DNA from: Xanthostigma xanthostigma
Lineage: Eukaryota > Arthropoda > Insecta > Raphidioptera > Raphidiidae
DNA length: 64,000 nt
Assembly (NCBI GenBank): GCA_963575645.1
Contig: OY754468.1
Span: 21,848,465-21,912,464 of the forward strand
Direction of reading: 5' to 3'
Notes under the pieces: generated by a model
What the model was told of the DNA's origin: nothing
The model's database searches: none
What the model saw: the letters and a program-made list of their open reading frames with translations, nothing else
Made by a program: the position numbers and the translations under genes
Part shown: positions 49,000-62,483 of the stretch, in pieces
How the letters are laid out: each line of letters begins with the position of its first letter
Position numbering within the stretch: position 1 is the first letter of the stretch

Positions 49000-49210
49000 T
49001 GTATGCTGCCACCGTTTTTTCGTCGACTTACGTTGCAAAATTGATCTCCACGAAAGCGCCTTTATTTTATATAGCCTATACGTTCATCCTGAAGTTTCAT
49101 TCTAAATATTGCTGAAAAAAATTGAAATCGGATGAATAGTATCGGAGATTACCCTCCGCATACACACAAACACAAAATTCGCACTCTCTCTTTGTAATAT
49201 TAAGATAGAT
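49000..49210. repeat. Retroelement 3' tail
   Basis: GCCTATACGTTCATCCTGAAG, then TTGAAATCGGATGAATAG and the ending TTTGTAATATTAAGATAGAT are typical of RTE-like 3' tails or SINEs. The left boundary is unclear. Confidence 0.55.
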
Positions 49211-49287
49211 ATTAATATGATGTAATATGGTATATTTAACGCAACTTGGATTTGTCTATCAATGTTTAATAATACGGTACAGCGAAG

Positions 49288-49335
49288 CCATAAACTTGAT
49301 AAGAAGCGGAGCTTCCCCCGAGAACCGAAGTTTCT
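49288..49335. repeat. Relic of the triloop hairpin repeat
   Basis: GAAGC-gga-GCTTC followed by CCCCCGAGAACCGAAG is, reversed, similar to the first two hairpins at 9743-9778 (AGAACC-GGTTCT then GGGGAAGC-GCTTCC), with changed loop bases. It shows that the hairpin array is part of a dispersed family. Confidence 0.6.
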
Positions 49336-50419
49336 TTAATATTTAAAGTACATTTGAAATAATGTATTCATCGTTGTGTATAATTATTGTTAATTTGTTA
49401 TTCCCAAATCGTGTATCGTGTGAAAGCGACTTCATAATCAAAAGGTGGCAAAGAGTGTTAAATGAGTTGAAATGTGAGTCGTGATTGGTGGGCGGATGTA
49501 GAGCCTAGTGTAGTGTAATGTTGTGAATTGGCATCACTGATCTCATACCAACATCACCATACTCGGGTTCTGGTCGATGCTGCACGCGATTGTTCAACAC
49601 AAATGGACATTGTAATCATTACAATATTATTTCTATAGCATATTTTAATGTAATAATATAATACATTACATTGCTTTCTAAAATAATACTGAGCGGCATT
49701 TTTTTTTTGTTTTCGACATTTTCCATAGTACCTAAAAATTTTAAATTTTTGTTTTTTATTAGTTTATGAGCTTAGTGTCGGCAAAAAATTAGCCTTCGGT
49801 CACGCAACTGATTAATACAAAGTCTAATTAATTTTTTGTATATACAATATGTTTTAATGATTTCTATAATAAAATAACGCGTCACTATAGGTATATCGAA
49901 ATCATTTCTTCATCACTTTTCTCTTACATAAAAAACTTGGCACTTGATGTTTTAAATCTTACTTGAGGAACTTTGCTTAAAGTACATGAGTAAACTTGGG
50001 TAGTTTCGGACTTATAGTTCTAGGATCTAAGTTATCTTTGAGAGCCGATTCCTTTCTCTAGAACGCATCACCAACGTTCATTTCTGAAAAAGGGTTGAAA
50101 TATTTCGAAATTAATTTAAAGAAGGATTATGAAAGATTTCAATCCTTTCTTTTTCTTTAACGCAAAGATGCGAGTAAAACATAGTTTCATGGGCATGTTT
50201 CCGGGATTTAGTTGCATTCAATAAAGGAAACATTCCATGTTCCTTCCACATTCGGAACTGTTTGGAGCAAGCCTGTTGGGTTTTAACACAAAACGATACA
50301 TCTGGTGACAGAAAAAACCATAAACACTATGTATTTTAGGTACTTATACTGTTAGCATTAGTCAAATATTTATAATATTCAAATCTTAGATTATAACGTC
50401 TGAATAGAACTCTTAAAAT

Positions 50420-50512
50420 AAATAAAATTATCGACCAATTTTTTCAGACTGAATATTGACAAAAAATTATAATTTTATAATTTTTTGTCAATATACAGTC
50501 GATAATTTTATT
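50420..50512. repeat. 93-bp miniature with nested hairpin
   Basis: Outer ends AATAAAATTATCGAC and the inverse GTCGATAATTTTATT (50498-50512) match the ends of the Penelope-like fragments at 59363 and 63767. An inner perfect hairpin with 18-bp arms (50454-50471 and 50476-50493) fills the middle. Confidence 0.8.
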
Positions 50513-53025
50513 AATTTGAACATATATATATAATAATTACCTACTGTATGAAGCATTGGCTATTTACCCAATGTGCTGTGGCCTGTGAGCGAAGGCAACA
50601 AAGCGTATCGAAAATATATCTGCGTCTCTTTTTTCGAAGTAATTCCTTGGTTATTTCGACAATATAATATATTATATACCTATATATTAGCATTGAGTAT
50701 ATCTTTCTTTATCAAAAGTCGTATACCATTATCTATGGCGTTAGCCAATCATAACCAACGGGCTCTTATGACTTAAAAAAGACACGAGTATATGTTTTCA
50801 CGTTTGATTGCGAGTTTAAGTATAAGGTATATATTATATGAAAAATGGTGGATTCAATATTACATTTTGCCTAAAGTCCGCACATATTATGTCAAATTCC
50901 ATTCACTCGATTCTAAAACATTCTGTAAAACCATAATGCACAGACAGCATGCAGGGTACTCATCTTCTTGTTTATTGCTCGATTGTACTTTATTTATTTT
51001 ACAGTTGAACGATAGCATCTGTTCATGTGGGCGGTTCGCAATAAAACAGATAAATCATTTATTATGAGGCATCGAACTCAAACTTCGACCGAACTGTTCG
51101 ACCATCTCTGATCATCGTTTACATTACATTTACACTATATGCTTGCATCTCCTGTTCAAATTAAATTGATTCACCTTTTTTATTCCGCGGAAAGGTCGTG
51201 ACACACATAATATTTTCTCCGCGTATGTTTTTTTTTTAAACTGAGTTGTTAGGAACAGTTCTGTTTGCAGATCTATACACCGTGTCTATGTAACCACGCC
51301 TTTAACTTTTAGTCAACACTCAATAGATTTGATTTTTGATTATAGATATATGTTTAGTATTTGCAATCCGACCAAAAACATAAATGTGATAAAATAAACC
51401 AAGTTCTCGTCGACCTGTTCGTTCGGCCATCAAAAGAATGAAAATCTAAGATGGTGCCAAGCTTCATTGCAATCCCAAGTTTGAGATTTGGAACATACGT
51501 TCTGTTAAAATTGGAATACATTGTCGTCTCTTCAGACTATTATTTATTTCTAGTTTTATTATAGGCTTTTTAGCGATATATTAACATTGGCCAATTAAAA
51601 GCCTGAAGAAGTGGTAACTGTATTAATTAGGCTTATGGTGGTAAAATTAAGTTTTTTGATTAAGTTGTACCTATGTGCCAAATTTCTAGTTTCTAAATGC
51701 ACGAACTTTTTTTGGTACCCGAGTTTGATTTATTTATTTATATATTTTTAATAAAGCATTCTGAAATCATGGATACTTACTGATAGGGAGATACATTAAG
51801 AAATAAATTCGCAAAATTGCATTTTTTTTGTTTGGTGATTTGAGATATCCTCCATACATCATTTTGTTCATGTTACACACGGTGTACACTAACGTTACCT
51901 CGAGAACTTGGCTTAGCACACTGCCGTGCGCCCAGATATTCTTGATTATTATAAAAATAATTTATGACCCTATTATGTATCTCTACATTTGTTTTGTAAC
52001 TAATCGTGAAGTAGTACTACAAAAATATGAGATGATTATTAAATGCGGTAACACTATCTTGCAAATAATAATTTGTGTTAGACAAGTTTATCGTAACCCC
52101 AAACTTTTTCTCGCGACTTCGTTGATTGGACGTCGATTTTGTTCGCAGAATCGTACTATATAGACGTTATTGTTAAAATCGGTTTCGGCGTAAACCCTAT
52201 ATTAACTGGAGTTTAACTGGTAAAAAAGCACTCTACTTTAAGTTTGGTTATCAATTAATTATTGATAATAATCGTCTGGTCACAAAATATGAATTTCGTC
52301 AAAGAAGCAGATTGTTGTGCGTGTACGATTGTGATGTTTTTTTTTCTAACTTTCGAAGTTACGTCGAGCTAGTTCGTATACATATGTTTAATATACTACC
52401 TACTATAATCCTTTTCATGTTTGTTTTATTGATTACGCCAGAAGTGAACTCCTTCCAGTCCCAATATGTAAGAGACTTGAATGCGTGTAGAGAAAACAGA
52501 CTTTTTAAACTTACTAATATCAAAATATGCTTTGCTAATATTATCTTTTTAATAAATTTTGTTTTATTTCATGTGAGATAGGTAATAGTAAATAGAGGTC
52601 ATTTTTTATGGAAGTGTATTTCATAATTTATATTATTTGTCAAAAATAACATAGGTACCGATTGGCTAAATTTTTATGAAATTATGAGTGGAATATACAC
52701 AGTAATACCCAGTCATGTTTATTCACACATTATAATTTTATTTTATATATTTATAACAACGATCAAGATAGCATTGTTGCTGGTATCCTCTCTGTACCAG
52801 AAGCGTACATACTACTTCTCAACTTTTTAATCAGTCAATGCTAGTAAAAAACATATTGTGTTTAGGTTTCAATATAATTCGTTATAATAATAGTAGTAGT
52901 TTATATATTTAGTACGAGTTTTGACATTATGGTAAAACGAAGGACCAGCGAGTTTTCACGGTCATACGAGTCATAATAAGAGATACAAACTACATTTTGT
53001 GCACATAGGTACCGCTTTTAATATA

Positions 53026-54112
53026 CAGTGTAACCTCTTTATAACGAATCTCAAGGGACGGAGCATTTTTTTTCGTTATAAAGGGTTTTCGTTATGTGGA
53101 GGGAAGAAAGAAAAATAACCAAATTTCACATAATTTATTCCAAACACATACAGTAGGTATGTTTACTGTGCCTAACGTTTTCTGCTATGCTAATATTTGT
53201 TTTGTATTTTATTAAGTACTAGCGGCCCTGTACGTGCTTCGCTACGTATAAAGTGAAATAGGTAATAAAACAATTTAATTGGAACATCTATCTATCTATT
53301 TTATTTATTTTAAAATATACATGGACGTATATGTGTGTATGTCGAGCACTCCGGCTGCGCCGTCGTGCCCGGTGCAAAAGAACGAATGGGGAAGGAAGAA
53401 AAAAAATTTAGGGGTGGACTACCCCTAACATTTAGGGGGATGAAAAATAGATGTTGGCGAAGTGACACCTGTAGACATCTGGCGGGGATAACTAATTAAA
53501 TGACGATTGATCAGTTTTCGACCGGAGAGGAAAAATGATTAAATTACTAAAATGGCTATTAAAAAATAAGGGTTGATCGTAGAAGGGTGAAAATTGAGGA
53601 TTGTATGTATTTTTGTATGTTGTATCATAAAAAAATAGAAATTAAAAATTTTGTCTAAAAAATAAAAAAAAAAAATTAGGGGTGGACTACCCCTAACATT
53701 TAGGGGGATGAAAAATAGATGTTGGCCGATTCTCATAGATACCGGATAAGCACAAAAAATTTCATCAAAATCGGTCAAGCCGTTTCGGAGGAGTATGGCA
53801 ACAAAAACTGTGACACGAGAATTTTATATATTAGATTTATGCATTTCTTGGGATGTGGTGGAATCATCTTCATTAAATAATAGGAAGTGCTTGTTGAATA
53901 GTTGGTGATGATTCAGAATCGTCCTCTTCACGTCTGTAAATATTTACTGACGCCTAAATATGAACTTATTTCTTCGTAATAGAGAATGGCTGTTGCGCTA
54001 TAAAGAGGGTATTAATGTATGAGTTTTAAGGTAAACCAACCAAATTGTAAAAATTTCTACGTTATAGGGAGTTTTTCGTTATAACGAAGGACGTTATAAA
54101 GAGGTTACACTG
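53026..54112. mobile_element. pogo/Tigger-like element (Tc1/mariner group) with nested insertion
   Basis: Starts CAGTGTAACCTCTTTATAAC and ends with the inverse GTTATAAAGAGGTTACACTG; TA lies immediately outside both ends (53024-53025 and 54113-54114). The GTTATA-type subterminal repeats and TA target fit pogo/Tigger-type elements. No transposase frame is left. A retroelement tail (53219-53846) has inserted within it. Confidence 0.85.
53219..53846 (+). repeat. Nested non-LTR retroelement tail with internal duplication
   Basis: Begins TAGCGGCCCTGTACGTGCTT and ends TTTTATATATTAGAT. It contains GTGCAAAAGAACGAATGGGG, shared with 38049-38410. A segment of about 55 bp (AATTTAGGGGTGGACTACCC ... GAAAAATAGATGTTGGC) occurs twice, at about 53403-53457 and 53675-53728. 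It interrupts the pogo-like element, so it is the younger insertion. Confidence 0.75.
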
Positions 54113-54902
54113 TAGTTGATTTTCACGTGATTTTCAAAATGTTTGATAATTAAATTTTGAGCAAGATCACTTCTAATTGTAAGCTGCATTCAGTTGTTTA
54201 ATGTGGTTAGACTATGGTAGTACGTACGGGTACGCTTTTATTTTACGCAACTATATAATTTGTACCACTATATTATGCAGACATGAAAAACAGCTATCTT
54301 ATAGAAGAGTGTGCAAAAACAAATTTATAATCCTTTTTCCAAATAAAAAGGTTGAAATTGTGACTGCAGAATACAAAAATACAAAAAAATTATTTTTTAA
54401 CTTGTTATTAAATAAATAGTACACGCCACTGGATGGATATTGCAGTGTAAACACATGTAATCGAACTAAAAGATGGGCAGAACTCTAAATTGTATTAGTT
54501 TTGTATTGTAATAACTAATAATGAAGAACCGGGTATTACATCACATCTATGTATGCTTTCACAGGTGTCGATACTTTTTGTTATATAAAATAATTAATAA
54601 ACTGTTTTAAGAATTTTTGGGTATTTTTGTAAGATTGAGACATGAAAATTCGTTCCTAGAATCGATATGCAAATTGCGGACTGACCGCCTTTGTTGATTG
54701 CAGAATTGACTGGCGTATTTCAGTCTGTAAAATGCCGCCTATAGTCTAGTTCGTATGCCCCTTTTTGATGAATTCCAGTCCTCCTTCACCGAAAATTATG
54801 TTCATGGTTCGGAATGACATTTAGAAACTTTTTGAAACAATTGAAGTGGGGGACGAAAAAATTGCAAAAAATATAAACACTTTAGGTAAAAAAAAAAAAT
54901 GG

Positions 54903-55668
54903 GGTTTGGTTTTTTGCGAATATTTCAAAAACTATTGCAGATATCTGAAAGAACAAAAAAGATTCTGAAAGAGCAGGAAATTTCCTACAAAAAAATCCCA
55001 TCTCCCGGAACTCCACGAACAATGTTTCTAATTTTAATTTAGAGGTTAAACATTTTTTTTGTTATTTTTTATATAAATTTCAATATTTAGTTTGTCGTAC
55101 ATAAAAAATAGGAAAAAACATTTTTTAGCTTTTTGACCTCCAAATTAAAAAAACTCGGGTCGCAGTGCGAAACCCTGCCGACAATATAGTGTATTTGCTT
55201 TTATAAGCAGTGTGGCTCTATTGTATGAACTTAACTTTGTTTTTGGACAAAATAAAAAAAATTACCCCTTAATACACCTCTTAAAACAACATTTTTTTAC
55301 TTAATTTCAATACTATATACCAATTTAACATCTGTACCAAATTATATGCACCCTTCAGTATGTAAATCCATATCAATAAACTTGCGTTTTCATAAAATTT
55401 GTAAGTCCGGTTCTGTTGGGCCGATTTTATTAAAATTTTAGCAGCACGTTTCAATAATTACTAAAGGGTTAAATTTCAAATTTGAAACGATTCTGAAAAT
55501 TTTTTTGGTATTTTTGGGCCCAAAAACATTTTTGAACCCCTAAATACCCCCCTTAAAATGGCCCGATCGGGCCCATTTTAAATAGGCTTCTTGCGATGAT
55601 GGATTCCAACATGTGGACCAAATTTCATTTAAATCGATTAAGTCTGTCGAGAGTTATCGTGGTCACAC

Positions 55669-55713
<45 letters not shown>

Positions 55714-55974
55714 TATATAAACATTTCCAAAAATGGTGCCAAACTTCTTAGAAAGTTATGAAACGTCGAGAAATTTTGGTCCGACCCCTAGGTCCCGCCA
55801 TCCGACCGACGCCAATAGTGTAAGTGCCTTATGGCAAATACACTAATTAGAAATATTGCTGGTGGAGTTCCGGGAGATGGAACTTTTTTGTAGGAAATTT
55901 CCTGCTCTTTTAGAATCTTTTTTGTGCTTTCAGATATCTGCAATAGTTTTTGAGATATTCGCAAAAACCAAACT
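54903..55974. mobile_element. About 1.07-kb element with 114-bp inverted ends
   Basis: 54903-55016 is inverted at 55862-55974 with only scattered differences (shared GGTTTTTTGCGAATATTTC form, ATTGCAGATATCTGAAAG, GAGCAGGAAATTTCCTAC, CTCCCGGAACTCCAC). No coding remnant was recognised. An AT microsatellite lies at 55669-55720. The superfamily is unknown. Confidence 0.8.
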
Positions 55975-56606
55975 CTATAATTAATAAATCTAGAAACTGA
56001 CAAGACGCTTATTATATATCATCAACTTTTTCTAGTGTGCACTTTTATTAGTCAAAGTGGCATTTTAAGGGTTGCATTAAGAGCTGAAAACATTTTTTAG
56101 ACTGAAAAATATCCAAAAAAATTTGCCCAAAAAAAAATTAAACTTAAATTAAACTTCGGAAAAATTTCCACAGACATTTTGAGTTTATATATTGTTTAAT
56201 GTTTTTCTGCATAGAAGTATGAACGAATCTTAATTTATATAATATAGTACAATATAGTACCTACACCTATATTTATAACAGGTACCTGTATTAACGGCGT
56301 GTATAACATACAGACGTGTAGCATCATAATCGGCTAATAATTTATGGGCCACTATCGAGTTTTTTTTTATCAGAGCAGTACACATAATGTATAATACGTA
56401 CGTACGTACGTAGGTGCCATTAACAATGGATATATCCTACATTTGCATTGTATGCATTTTACAATTTACACTAATATTACAAACGTAAGTGCTCTTTCTA
56501 TATGTTACTACCATCGACGTAGAGAACTGGACTGTTGTCTTTTGTAGTTACCTTAATTTAAAACAAAGATAATTCGTGACTATCATGGGCATGCGGCCTC
56601 GTGCGA

Positions 56607-56614
56607 TGACGTCA
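56607..56614. promoter_or_regulatory. Palindromic CRE (TGACGTCA)
   Basis: A perfect CRE in a non-repetitive, slightly GC-richer patch (about 56570-56680), roughly 290 bp upstream of the recursive splice candidate. The role is unknown. Confidence 0.3.
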
Positions 56615-56890
56615 CAGATGAAACAAATCCTGTGCGATGAACCCGTTGTGGGCTCAACCGCTGTTAACGCCTTATATTTGTGTCGTAGTTATTAGCGATT
56701 CAAATCTGACGGTATTTTGGAACACAAGAAAGTTCGACAACAAGCGAATAAACGTTTTTACATCAAAAACCCGCAACAATGCTTGTGAGCGTTCCATACT
56801 AACGCGAGTCTATTGTAACATGTCAAACTGTTTAAATATGGAAATATATAATTTTTTATATGTTTGAGATTTGATATCAAAATAATATGT

Positions 56891-56914
56891 ATTTTTTTTT
56901 GTTACAGGTGAGTC
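56891..56914 (+). promoter_or_regulatory. Candidate recursive (ratchet) splice site
   Basis: A pyrimidine tract (TTTTTTTTTGTTACAG, ending 56907) is directly followed by GTGAGTC, i.e. an acceptor abutting a consensus donor with no exon between. This is the signature of zero-length recursive splice sites that divide very long insect introns. It is on the same strand as the FOG-like exon and about 41.4 kb from its donor. Usage is inferred. Confidence 0.5.
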
Positions 56915-57225
56915 ACTTTTAAACTTGCAATCTATTTTGCTGTAAAACTAATGGGGTAAGATTTGAGAATTTTTTTCGTTTTTCTTGATTGAAATTCTTA
57001 AGGTATGTTAATTAAATATACACAGATTTTTATCATTCCTTACTAGTACAATAATGAGCCTCGGTAACATCGAAAAAAATAAATGTCTATTCAGGTATAT
57101 ATGATTTCGCAAACGTGAAGACCATGTCCTGTAATTAGTTCACGTAACTGGGACTCTACTGTACAGTTTTGTTACTATGCAGAAATATTACAGTAGAACA
57201 TAAAAATTTAAAAAAAGAAATATAA

Positions 57226-57436
57226 ATAGGTCTAAAAGGGTTCACTTTCAGAGCTGAATAAATCTTAATTTGAATTCGGTTACTTAATATTATCTTAAAT
57301 ACTTTTTTTCGGCATGAAATTTTACCTATGAAGTACTAATTTTTAAAATTTCATCCCGTAAAAAAGTATGTAACATAATGTTAAGTAACCGAATTCAAAT
57401 TAAGATTTATTCAACTCTGAATCCTTTTAGATCTTT
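57226..57436. repeat. Foldback repeat with arms of about 85 bp
   Basis: CTGAATAAATCTTAATTTG then AATTCGGTTACTTAA on the left is inverted on the right (57380-57420), and similarity extends outward through TCTAAAAGG. The spacer is about 40 bases. It is a MITE-like snapback without coding capacity. Confidence 0.8.
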
Positions 57437-57794
57437 TTAGGAGCCTTAAAGTTCAAAATCGAGTTTTAGAAACTTATAAAGTATGGATTAGTAAAATTTC
57501 TCCTCAAAACGAATATTTTAGGTAAAAAAAAGTCAATCATTTCAAATTTAGATATTTATTGTAGGTACATGGTCTATTTTTAGGTCCTTCTTAGGGGCTC
57601 TACAAAGAACCCGAGGATTAAAAATACTAAAACGTATTCATATGTAAAATTTTACGCAGAATCCGAATATGAAATAAAAAAGTATGGTTCCTATTTAAAA
57701 TTTCAAAGTTGAGCCCTACGAGATCCTTTTAGGGTGTTCGGACCTAAAATATAATTTTGCCATTCGATAGACAAGAAAAAAATAATAAAAAAAA

Positions 57795-58035
57795 CATTTT
57801 AACATTTTTAGTCCGGCTTACCCAATGAGAAATATTAAGCCGTTCCGAGACTTTTGAAAGACTGTATATATAAAACTCAAAATTGTTCGTCCGACAAAAT
57901 CTTTTGAACAGTAACTCCGATCATCATGACATTTGGACACAACATTCATCTCGGTAAACTAAGATGAACGTGCGTATTCATACACCCCCTTCGGTCTTTT
58001 GCACCCGGTTGAAACCGGGACGGACCGCAAGTATA
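57795..58035 (-). repeat. Reverse copy of the 38049-38410 retroelement tail
   Basis: The minus strand carries CCGTCCCGGTTTCAACCGGG, GTGCAAAAGACCGAAGGGGG and TCATGATGATCGGAGTTAC in the same order as 38049-38260. The tail end differs or is truncated. Confidence 0.7.
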
Positions 58036-59362
58036 GTTGAATAAAATAGAGATGGGGTCCATGCGTTTGATTCTTATATATCATGTACATATTTCCTACT
58101 ATCTGGTTGCAAGATACAGTTATGTTAATTATTATCTCTGTCATGAGTCATTATCGTCGCATATCCAACCACCCACAAATGTGTCTGTATGAACCAAACT
58201 ATTTTTTTTTAATTTATCTCATATATACAGTGTGTTGAATGCCAGTTTGTCGCACAAGAATTTGGTGGTTACCCGGTAACAACTGGTATCTTCGATGATT
58301 TGGTGTTGCTGGTTGTATCAGTTATAAGTTTGTTACTTCAAAATAAGTACTAACATGTTAGGAGAAATGATTCCATTAATGTCACTTGTTTATTTGAATA
58401 TAGTCTAAAAATCAACACGGGTGTCATTTTCAAGGTTTATCAGGACTTTAATCACGTGAATGTTATCAATTTTGAAATTTATTAGGGGGGGGTCTACGTC
58501 GAGAAAGGAGTAACTATGCCAAATAATGGAAATGCATCCGTGTTTCGTCTCAATCGCGTGCGAAGCCGCGTGTTAACGGCTAGTCAACATATAATGACAG
58601 TATTAAAAATGCCTTTTATATTTAACTAGAACAATGTAAATCTCTACCTTAAAAATTCAATCAATTGCCAAGTTCGCCATCTTAACCACCTTCCCGCTAC
58701 TATCCAACGAACATGTTCTTCTTATTTCTTTATTGATCTTCTGAAGACCAACTAAAATCACAGACATCTTGATTAGACAGATAAAAAACAAAAGATGGCG
58801 TGCAATTTTTTTTAGAAAACAATTTTTATTTCGAAATCTACCGGTTTTTCCATGCCGTTTCGGGTAGGGCCCAGTCGATTCAGTGAGCGCCTGACTTTAT
58901 TTTTTAAAGGAACGTTTAATTACGTAAAAACATAATTACGAACGCAAACCAAAATGAAATAAATAAATAAAATTAACTAATTTTCGTGCAAATGTTTTGT
59001 AAAAATGTAAATTAATTTAGTGCTTATTAAAACGTTTTAATGTTAACTTTGCCATGTTACAGATAGTGTTGTTTTTTTTTTAATTTTAACAAACTGATAA
59101 TTTCTGTAAATTATTATAACGATAATAATATTTCCGGTCGAGGGTGCCCGTATTAAATATAGACCATTATTACACACCTACTCAACTTGATTTCGTGCTG
59201 TACCTGTTTGTTATTTATTTTAAATTATACCCATACTGTGCTTATATACATCCAAGCTGAGCTGAATTTTTACGCTACAATAAAAGTACATTTGGATCAT
59301 TCAATTGTCATATTTTAGAATTCAAAAGTTTGTTGCTCAAAAATTAATAAAGTTATTCAATA

Positions 59363-59625
59363 AATAAAATTATCGACCAAATTGTCAGACAAATATATGA
59401 ACAAAAATATATAAATATAATTCAGTACACTACAACTTCGGTCCGGATTTGGACCTACTTCAGAATTGATCTAAAAAATATAAAAATTAATTAATAATTA
59501 GTTTCATTGTAAGTTTTTTTGAAATATCGAAATATTGAAAAATATTATATTTGTTTGAAAAATTGGTCGATTTATTGAAGAGTTTTAATCAGTCGTTAAT
59601 CAAAGATTTGAATTAATAAAGTTAC
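59363..59625 (-). mobile_element. Penelope-like fragment with hammerhead-like core
   Basis: Ends and order match 63545-63767 in the opposite orientation (AATAAAATTATCGACCAA at one end, AATCAAAGATTTGAATTAA at the other). The minus strand between 59480 and 59444 reads CTGAAGT, a stem GGTCC/GGACC, then GAAG. CTGAnGA-stem-GAAA is the hammerhead ribozyme core known from Penelope-like elements; this copy is slightly decayed. Confidence 0.5.
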
Positions 59626-59639
59626 ATGTAATAACGCAC

Positions 59640-62480
59640 ATATCTCAATAAAATCAACATCTTGTTTTTTATAAAAGCTCATTATCGATTAATTTAATTT
59701 TATTACATATTTTATGTTGTTTCTATTGGCCAAATGGGTGGCCATAATTAAAGTTATATTTATTATAATGGTTCACTGAGAATACCATTATTATAGTTCA
59801 ATGTACATCAATACATTTAAAAACCAAATTTCGAGCTTGTCGAGATATTCTGAGATTGTGGTGCTTAAAAACGTGTAGTGATTGTTATTAGTTACTTTCT
59901 ATATAATTGCGTTTGCAGTCCATTTGAAGCATAATATTGTATTATAAAAAAAAACTTTTGTTAATGATTTGACAATATTCATTCGTAAAAAATATCAATT
60001 TTATACCAACATATATTTGTTTAAAGTATTGGATTTTTTTCAAAGTTTTAAATCTCCGAAAGTTGTTCACCCATTGCTTTGAAATTTTGAGACAACGTTG
60101 CATTCGAATACGCGCGTTTTTTTATATATTATAATGATGTCACACCTGTGACAGGTTGAAAAACAGCATCATCTGTTGGACGTTAAAGCAACACACGCTA
60201 TACTAAATATTTTATGGCAACGGGTGCGCCATCCGTTCAATGTAACAAAATACGCAAACTAGCCTGTGCCAATCGAACGAGTGATCGAGTGCAATAGTTT
60301 CCGCAATAAATCAGATTTCTCGAAGCTGAATAAAGAGAGGCGCTCTAAATAAAAAATTTGATATGTCAATATTTGCTGAAATGTTGAATTGTGCAAATTG
60401 TACATAAAACTGCTGAAATCTGTACGTTCTTGTGTACGGGAATTGTCCTCCTGTGTGATATTTCCTACCGTTAAATATTCATTATGGTGAGATAAATTCT
60501 ATGATGAATTTATGCTCATTAAGACATCCGCATTTGAATTAAAAAAAAGAAACATACTTACATACACATAATTATAACCGTGCTTGTGTTGAAAAATGTG
60601 ACCTAAAAATTAATATTATACCTGCAATAATGAAGCTCGTTTGTTACATTTCTTATCGACTAAGATACTTTTTCCTTCCTTTATAGTCATTCATAACTTT
60701 TGTTGATAAAATTCGCACTTATGCATCTAGTTCATTTGTTTAGCATTAAAAAAGATGTATTTTTGCATGATCTTTATTCTTTAATAATGTCGGAGGCTCG
60801 ATTTCAACAAAACGGGAAAGGGAAGTATCTATTGTTTTTGAATCTAGATTAACATTGAAATATTTTCTTGTTATCAATGTAGAGTTGATTTTTAACACAC
60901 CTAAAAAAAGGAGGGTCTTAATTTAATGTGTCCTAATATTGTTAGAAATTCATAATATTTTGTTATATATTAGTCGTGTGAGCTTCCTAATAAATATCCT
61001 AAGTTTCGTGAATATGTGTAGATTATGTTTGTTTGTTTCGCGTGTATCTCCAAAACTAGATGTAGACGATTATTTTTGAGAAGTGAAAGAACCATCGAAA
61101 ACGGTTCGCCAGTTGGTTTTTTATTAGATTAGTAATCAAATATAAAGAAGGGAGTAAGTTAATAACGTATAAACTACGTATTGCAAACGTATTAAAAAAT
61201 TTACCTAAAAAGAGACAAATTAGTCAAATTTGTTGTCGGCGCTAATTTATGTTAAAATAATATAAAAGGTTGTAATTTAATTGACGCTGACCTCAGAATT
61301 TAGTTATTTTTCTCTTTTTTTAGTAGATTTTTTGAAGGCAGTTTTTTTATAAAACGTTTTTTGATAATACCTATAGTTTGGTTGCGGCATCTTAGGTTTA
61401 GATAACTGCTTACTTTTTATAAATATGTTTTGAATCATCTGTTGGTAAAGAAAAAATTAAATATAATCTCCCGATGATGCTAACATGGTTAGCGGAACGT
61501 TGGCCAAGAGAAAAAAATGTCAATGCTTTGGTGTTTTGTGGTTATTTTTAATATTCAGTCTCTCGTCAAGAAATTCGTGAATAGTGTCGTATTACAAGTA
61601 AAATAATTTTGATATATATATATATTTTTTTTTTTTTAATTTAATTTAAGGATGGATCGACTACTAGGTCATTACCACCTACAAGTTTGTACGGGAACTC
61701 TCGGTGCGTTTATATTAGATGGTTTATATTGTTTTCAATTTTGATATTAATCAGGTGTATTTTTGACTTCACTGTCGTAAGTTGGTACTATCAAGTATTC
61801 GAATTTCAGTTCATTATTATAATATTTATGAAAAACTAAACCAGGAAATCTGAGAAGTTTTAATTTATTTATTTACATTGAAAAAAAAAAAAATCCACTT
61901 TTCATGAGAACAAGCGGAATAAACAGCGAGCACAGTTGTATCGTAAACTAATGCAAATTTTATATGTGTAGTAGGTTTACAGTATATCTATGTGTTTCAT
62001 TAAATTTATTATATAGATATGTATGAAGATAATTGTGTATAATTCTTTTGATATATACCAAGATATGAAAGAATTTTTTTAATTAAAATTGTGTACCCAG
62101 ATAAGCGTACGGAATAATAATTGTTTTAATGTAACATGCTATTAATAAATTATTAATGAATCTTCGACAACTAAGGTCGTTTAAACTGAAATTTAATTGG
62201 AATTAATTAAAGAATCGTTAAATATTTTTAATAATTTGAAACTAAAATTAATTTTATAGAATGCATATCAGATAATCCAGATGTACTCAACGATAGGAAA
62301 AACGGGGAACCGATTTCGGATGTTATTATAAAAATAAGTTCTACGCTTATTAAAATTTTAAATCAGTTTCGAAGTATGATGAATAGAAACTTTATTTTCT
62401 TTTAAACTTATTTGTAAATTCTTTGCATCTTAAATATCAGTTGAATAATTTGTACATTATAACATTAAATATTATTTGTT
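59640..62480. other. AT-rich intron DNA, no element named
   Basis: Nothing definite was found. A less AT-rich stretch at 60130-60490 ends ATTATGGTGAGATAA, where ATG is directly followed by a donor-like GTGAGA. It might be an alternative 5' exon, but there is no other support. Confidence 0.3.
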
Positions 62481-62483
62481 TTA

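Noticed and set aside
51828-52163. 111-codon hydrophobic open frame
   Set aside because: The longest plus-strand frame of the region apart from repeats, but with no recognisable motif, AT-driven composition and no start context; it could not be supported as a gene.
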